From the NCBI GenBank assembly GCA_003248565.1, contig QFOV01000140.1, positions 1-8,518 on the forward strand: a stretch of DNA of 8,518 nucleotides, written 5' to 3'. The position numbers were made by a program, and so were the translations under genes. The notes beneath the pieces were generated by a model. It was not told where the DNA came from and made no database searches. It saw only the letters and a program-made list of their open reading frames with translations. Below, one piece after another: positions 5,872 through 8,518 of the stretch; the stretch's first letter is position 1, and every line of letters begins with the position of its first letter. The stretch comes from Stenotrophomonas sp. GTDB taxonomy: Bacteria; Pseudomonadota; Gammaproteobacteria; Xanthomonadales; Xanthomonadaceae.

Positions 5872-5895
5872 TTATCTAAAACAAAAACGAGATAA
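5872..5895 (+). promoter_or_regulatory. Inverted repeat spanning the weak RBS of receptor 2
   Basis: TTATCT (5872-5877) and AGATAA (5890-5895) are complementary. The only Shine-Dalgarno-like sequence, GAGA (5889-5892), lies mostly in the right arm, eight bases before the ATG. The RBS is much weaker than that of receptor 1. A weak RNA stem or a protein site is possible; chance is not excluded. Confidence 0.35.
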
Positions 5896-5900
5896 ACAAC

Positions 5901-8159
5901 ATGAAGAAGGTACCGGTAGCGTTGGGGGTTCTGGTCCTGGCCGCTGCGATCAGCAGCAGCGTGCAGGCCCAGCAGATGCAGGCAGCAAACGAAGAAGACA
6001 GTCGCAGCGCCGACAAGCGCGCGCAGGATAAAAAAGCCACCGAGCTCGACCGGGTCATCGTCACCGGCGTGCGTGCGCCCAAGGCGGTGGACAAGATTCC
6101 CGGCGCCATCACCATCATCACCCCGGAAGAGATCAAGCAGTCGCTGATCATCACCGAGGACAACACCGCGGTACTGGCACGCACCATTCCCGGCTATGCC
6201 GAATCCTCGCAGGCGATGACCAACTCCGGTGAGTCGCTGCGTGGACGCATTCCGCTGCGCCTGTTCGACAGCATCCCGCAGGGCTCACCACTGCGCGAAG
6301 GCACGCGCAACGGCACCTTCACCGACATGGGCGTGATCGGCCGCATCGAAGTCATCAACGGCCCGTCCGCTGCCGAGGGCATCGGCGCTACCGGTGGCGT
6401 GATCAACTACATCTCCAAGGTGCCGGAACAGATCGGCAGCGAGACCACCATCAATGCGCGCTACCAGACCCAGTTCAACGACGACAGCGTCGGCTGGAAG
6501 CTGGGCCTGAGCCACGCGATCAAGCAGGACAGCTACGACTTCCTGGCCAGTGTCTCGCAGCTGGAGCGCGGCATGGCCTATGACGCCAAGAACCGCAGCA
6601 TCGGCATGAATTCCAGCGGTTCGCTGGCCGATTCGCAGTCGCGCAACCTGTACATGAAGGGCGGCTACAACTTCGGCGAGGACGGCGAACAGCGCCTGCA
6701 GGCCACGTACAGCAACTTCAACATCGGCGGCAATGGCGACTACATCCAGCTGGTCGGCTGCAAGGGCCCGAACGACTGGCCACCCTGCGACACGCCGGTA
6801 CCGAATACCTCGATCAAGGGCCATATCGACGGTCAGCGCGACGCACTCAACAAGTTCATCCAGTACAGCCTGCAGTACACCCACAGCGATTTCTACGGCG
6901 GCACGCTCGACCTGGTCGGTTACCAGGCCAAGCAGGGCATGCGCTTCCTGCCGGAGAACGGCGCCGACCGCCAGCTGGTGAAGCCGGCACCGGCCGATGA
7001 TGCCGACCGCATCTTCGACCAGTCCGAGATCCAGTCACGCAAGAAGGGCCTGCGTACCTCGTGGACGCGTCCCAGCATCTTTGGCGTGGACGGATTGGAG
7101 CTGCATACCGGCGTGGACTTCGTGCAGGACGTGGCCGAGCAGCGGCTGGTGATGACCGACCGCGTCTGGGTGCCGCCGATGGATTACAGGAGCGTCGCCC
7201 CGTATGCGCAGCTGTCCTGGGATATCGGCCCGGTCACGGTCAGCGGCGGCTTCCGTCGCGAGAACGGTGAGCTCGACATCGACAGCTATACCACCGTCGC
7301 CTACCGCAACAATTCCTTCGTCGAAGGCGGCACCCTGGACTACACCGCCAACCTGCCCAACATCGGCGCGATCTGGCGCGTCACCGATGAGTTCTCCCTG
7401 TTCAGTGCCTACAGCAAGGGCTTCACCCTGCCCGACATCGGCATCCCGCTGCGCAACGTGAATTATCCGGGCCAGACCGTGGCCGGCATCCTCGACCTGC
7501 AGGCGATCATCGTCGACAACATCGACATCGGCTTCAACTGGCGTGGTTCGCGCGGTGCGCTGAGTGGCAGCTGGTACCACTCCACCTCCGACTTCGGTGC
7601 ATCGCTGGAAGTGGACCCGCTGACCAGCGACTTCATCATGACCCGCGCGCCCACCGACATCAAAGGCATCGAGCTCACTGGCGAATTCCGCTTCACCGAC
7701 ACCTTCAAGATCACCGGCCTGTACACGCACCTGCGCGGCTACACCTCGTTCTGGGGCCCCGATCCGCAGGGCCGCTACGATGCAGGCCCGATGAAGAAGC
7801 CGCTGGGCATCTTCGATGCGACGCCGGACAAGATCAACGTCGCGCTGGTGTGGAAAGCATTGCCCAACCTCGACGCCACCCTCGGTGCCAGCATGTTGCG
7901 CGACCGCCACCTCACCGGCTCGGCAGTGCGCGAATACGACGGCGAAGAGTACGACTACGACGAAAAGATCAACGGCTACACGCTGTGGGATCTGGGCGTG
8001 AACTATGATTCGGGGCGCTTCGGTACGTTCTCGCTGGGCGTGGACAACCTGTTCAACAAGTACTACATCCTCAGCGGCTCGCAGGGCGATGGCTGGCAGA
8101 ACTACTGGGCCGGTCGCGGTCGCGTGGTGTCGCTGAGCTATTCGTATACGTTCCGCTGA
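5901..8159 (+). CDS. TonB-dependent outer-membrane receptor 2
   Basis: A 752-residue precursor with a Sec signal peptide (1-23, ending V-Q-A before Q24). A 25-residue, highly charged linker follows, then the TonB box L49-D-R-V-I-V-T-G56, the plug (about 61-176, with I-E-V-I-N-G-P-S-A) and a beta-barrel. No STN domain. It aligns with receptor 1 end to end with few gaps, and residues 137-162 equal 121-146 of receptor 1 exactly. Differences gather in predicted surface loops: the C287/C296 pair is kept with longer spacing, the second cysteine pair of receptor 1 is absent, and residues 614-631 carry an extra segment of about eight residues. This suggests related but not identical ligands. Unusually, the chain ends F-R, not in an aromatic residue. 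The following serine hydrolase begins 20 bases after the stop, so the two are probably co-transcribed. Ligand unknown; siderophore-type receptor is the nearest class. Confidence 0.94.
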   Translation: MKKVPVALGVLVLAAAISSSVQAQQMQAANEEDSRSADKRAQDKKATELDRVIVTGVRAPKAVDKIPGAITIITPEEIKQSLIITEDNTAVLARTIPGYAESSQAMTNSGESLRGRIPLRLFDSIPQGSPLREGTRNGTFTDMGVIGRIEVINGPSAAEGIGATGGVINYISKVPEQIGSETTINARYQTQFNDDSVGWKLGLSHAIKQDSYDFLASVSQLERGMAYDAKNRSIGMNSSGSLADSQSRNLYMKGGYNFGEDGEQRLQATYSNFNIGGNGDYIQLVGCKGPNDWPPCDTPVPNTSIKGHIDGQRDALNKFIQYSLQYTHSDFYGGTLDLVGYQAKQGMRFLPENGADRQLVKPAPADDADRIFDQSEIQSRKKGLRTSWTRPSIFGVDGLELHTGVDFVQDVAEQRLVMTDRVWVPPMDYRSVAPYAQLSWDIGPVTVSGGFRRENGELDIDSYTTVAYRNNSFVEGGTLDYTANLPNIGAIWRVTDEFSLFSAYSKGFTLPDIGIPLRNVNYPGQTVAGILDLQAIIVDNIDIGFNWRGSRGALSGSWYHSTSDFGASLEVDPLTSDFIMTRAPTDIKGIELTGEFRFTDTFKITGLYTHLRGYTSFWGPDPQGRYDAGPMKKPLGIFDATPDKINVALVWKALPNLDATLGASMLRDRHLTGSAVREYDGEEYDYDEKINGYTLWDLGVNYDSGRFGTFSLGVDNLFNKYYILSGSQGDGWQNYWAGRGRVVSLSYSYTFR

Positions 8160-8166
8160 TGAGCGC

Positions 8167-8171
8167 AGGAG
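8167..8171 (+). promoter_or_regulatory. Ribosome binding site of the serine hydrolase
   Basis: AGGAG stands eight bases before the ATG at 8180 and favours that start over the in-frame ATG at 8159, which overlaps the receptor 2 stop (TGATG) and has no RBS of its own beyond coding sequence. Confidence 0.75.
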
Positions 8172-8179
8172 TGCACGCC

Positions 8180-8518
8180 ATGCATCAATCCATCGCAACA
8201 CCGCGCAGCCGCCGCTGGCTGCGCCGTGGCGCTGCACTCCTGTTGTGCCTGTCCGCGCCGCTGCTGCACGCTGATGAGCGCTGGCAGCGGCTGGATGGTT
8301 TCCTGCAGGCCAGCACCGCACCGGGCCAGTTCCCGGGCGCGGTGGCGTTAGTGGAGCACGATGGCCGCATCGTGTTCCAGCAGCACTACGGCCACGCCGA
8401 CAGCGCTGGCCACCGGCCACTGCAGGCCGACAGCATCTTCCGCATCTATTCGATGACCAAGCCGGTGACCTCGGTCGCCGTGCTGATGCTGCTGGAGGAA
8501 GGCAAGCTGTCGCTGGAC
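8180..8518 (+). CDS. Exported serine hydrolase, class C beta-lactamase/esterase family (3' partial)
   Basis: 113 residues are visible; the window ends inside the gene. Residues 9-31 look like a signal peptide: S10-R-R-W-L-R-R, a hydrophobic run G17-L29, then H-A before D32. The paired arginines resemble a Tat motif (S-R-R-x-F-L-K), though Sec export is possible. The mature start has P-G-A-V-A-L-V-E-H-D-G-R-I-V and then the S91-M-T-K94 motif, the nucleophile/base pair of the PF00144 family (class C beta-lactamases, DD-peptidases, EstB-type esterases). The Y-x-N and later motifs lie beyond the window, so activity as lactamase, peptidase or esterase cannot be decided. It follows receptor 2 with a 20-base gap and probably shares its transcript. 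This suggests, by inference, that it cuts the imported ligand or acts at the cell wall in the periplasm. Confidence 0.88.
   Translation, partial: MHQSIATPRSRRWLRRGAALLLCLSAPLLHADERWQRLDGFLQASTAPGQFPGAVALVEHDGRIVFQQHYGHADSAGHRPLQADSIFRIYSMTKPVTSVAVLMLLEEGKLSLD

Noticed and set aside
5474..5895. Small open frames on both strands (60-127 codons) between the two receptors.
   Set aside because: They run through the terminator, REP elements and promoter region, lack RBS, and show no protein features.
3042..5900. Fur box before either receptor, as expected for siderophore receptors.
   Set aside because: No GATAATGATAATCATTATC-like sequence could be found by eye in 3042-3279 or 5514-5900. The TTATCT/AGATAA repeat has the wrong spacing.
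8159..8179. ATG at 8159 overlapping the receptor 2 stop as the hydrolase start.
   Set aside because: It is in frame and possible, but AGGAG at 8167-8171 is ideally placed for the ATG at 8180, and the signal peptide is complete from there.
7035..8420. A 461-codon minus-strand open frame over the end of receptor 2 and the hydrolase.
   Set aside because: It is a shadow frame across two well-supported genes, with no RBS or recognisable domain.

Overview
The window is GC-rich chromosomal DNA, probably from a Xanthomonadaceae bacterium and most likely Stenotrophomonas. The main clue is the copies of a GTAG-headed palindrome (stem GCCGAGC/GCTCGGC) that match the SMAG/REP family known from S. maltophilia. 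Two copies of a second GCGGC/GCCGC palindrome form an inverted pair, and a third lies alone. Tandem TonB-dependent receptors fit the same group. All five genes recognised are on the + strand. No tRNA, rRNA, CRISPR array, insertion sequence or transposase gene was seen.

Layout. 1-1758: 3' part of a gene for a sodium:solute symporter whose reading frame is open to the window edge and carries a Kelch-like (mutarotase-like) extension ahead of the first membrane helix. 1894-2775: LysR-family regulator. 2776-3279: 504 bases without a gene, holding four SMAG repeats, one repeat of the second type, then a promoter-like and structured leader region. 3280-5463: TonB-dependent receptor 1, closed by a near-perfect intrinsic terminator (5481-5513). 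5464-5900: 437 bases without a gene, holding the terminator, an inverted pair of the second REP type, an A/T-rich block with an 11-bp perfect dyad, and a promoter/leader region related to the one before receptor 1. 5901-8159: TonB-dependent receptor 2, a paralogue of receptor 1. 8180-8518: start of a serine hydrolase of the class C beta-lactamase/esterase family, coupled to receptor 2 and cut off by the window end.

Possible joint role (inference): the receptors would carry a ligand across the outer membrane, the exported serine hydrolase could cut it in the periplasm, and the symporter could take a small product across the inner membrane, with the LysR protein as a candidate regulator. The ligand cannot be told from the sequence. 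The receptor plugs resemble siderophore-type receptors, but I see no Fur box. The Kelch-symporter fusion points instead to a sugar acid or amino sugar, so the symporter and the receptors may not belong to one pathway.

The least explained signal is a set of blocks kept upstream of both receptor genes: GCAACAAA, TGAA, a CTTCWAT -10-like box, the palindrome GCCTAGGC and GGAGTTGCGTC. They keep the same spacing to within 1 nt although the sequence between them has diverged. This suggests a shared regulatory element at the DNA or RNA level.
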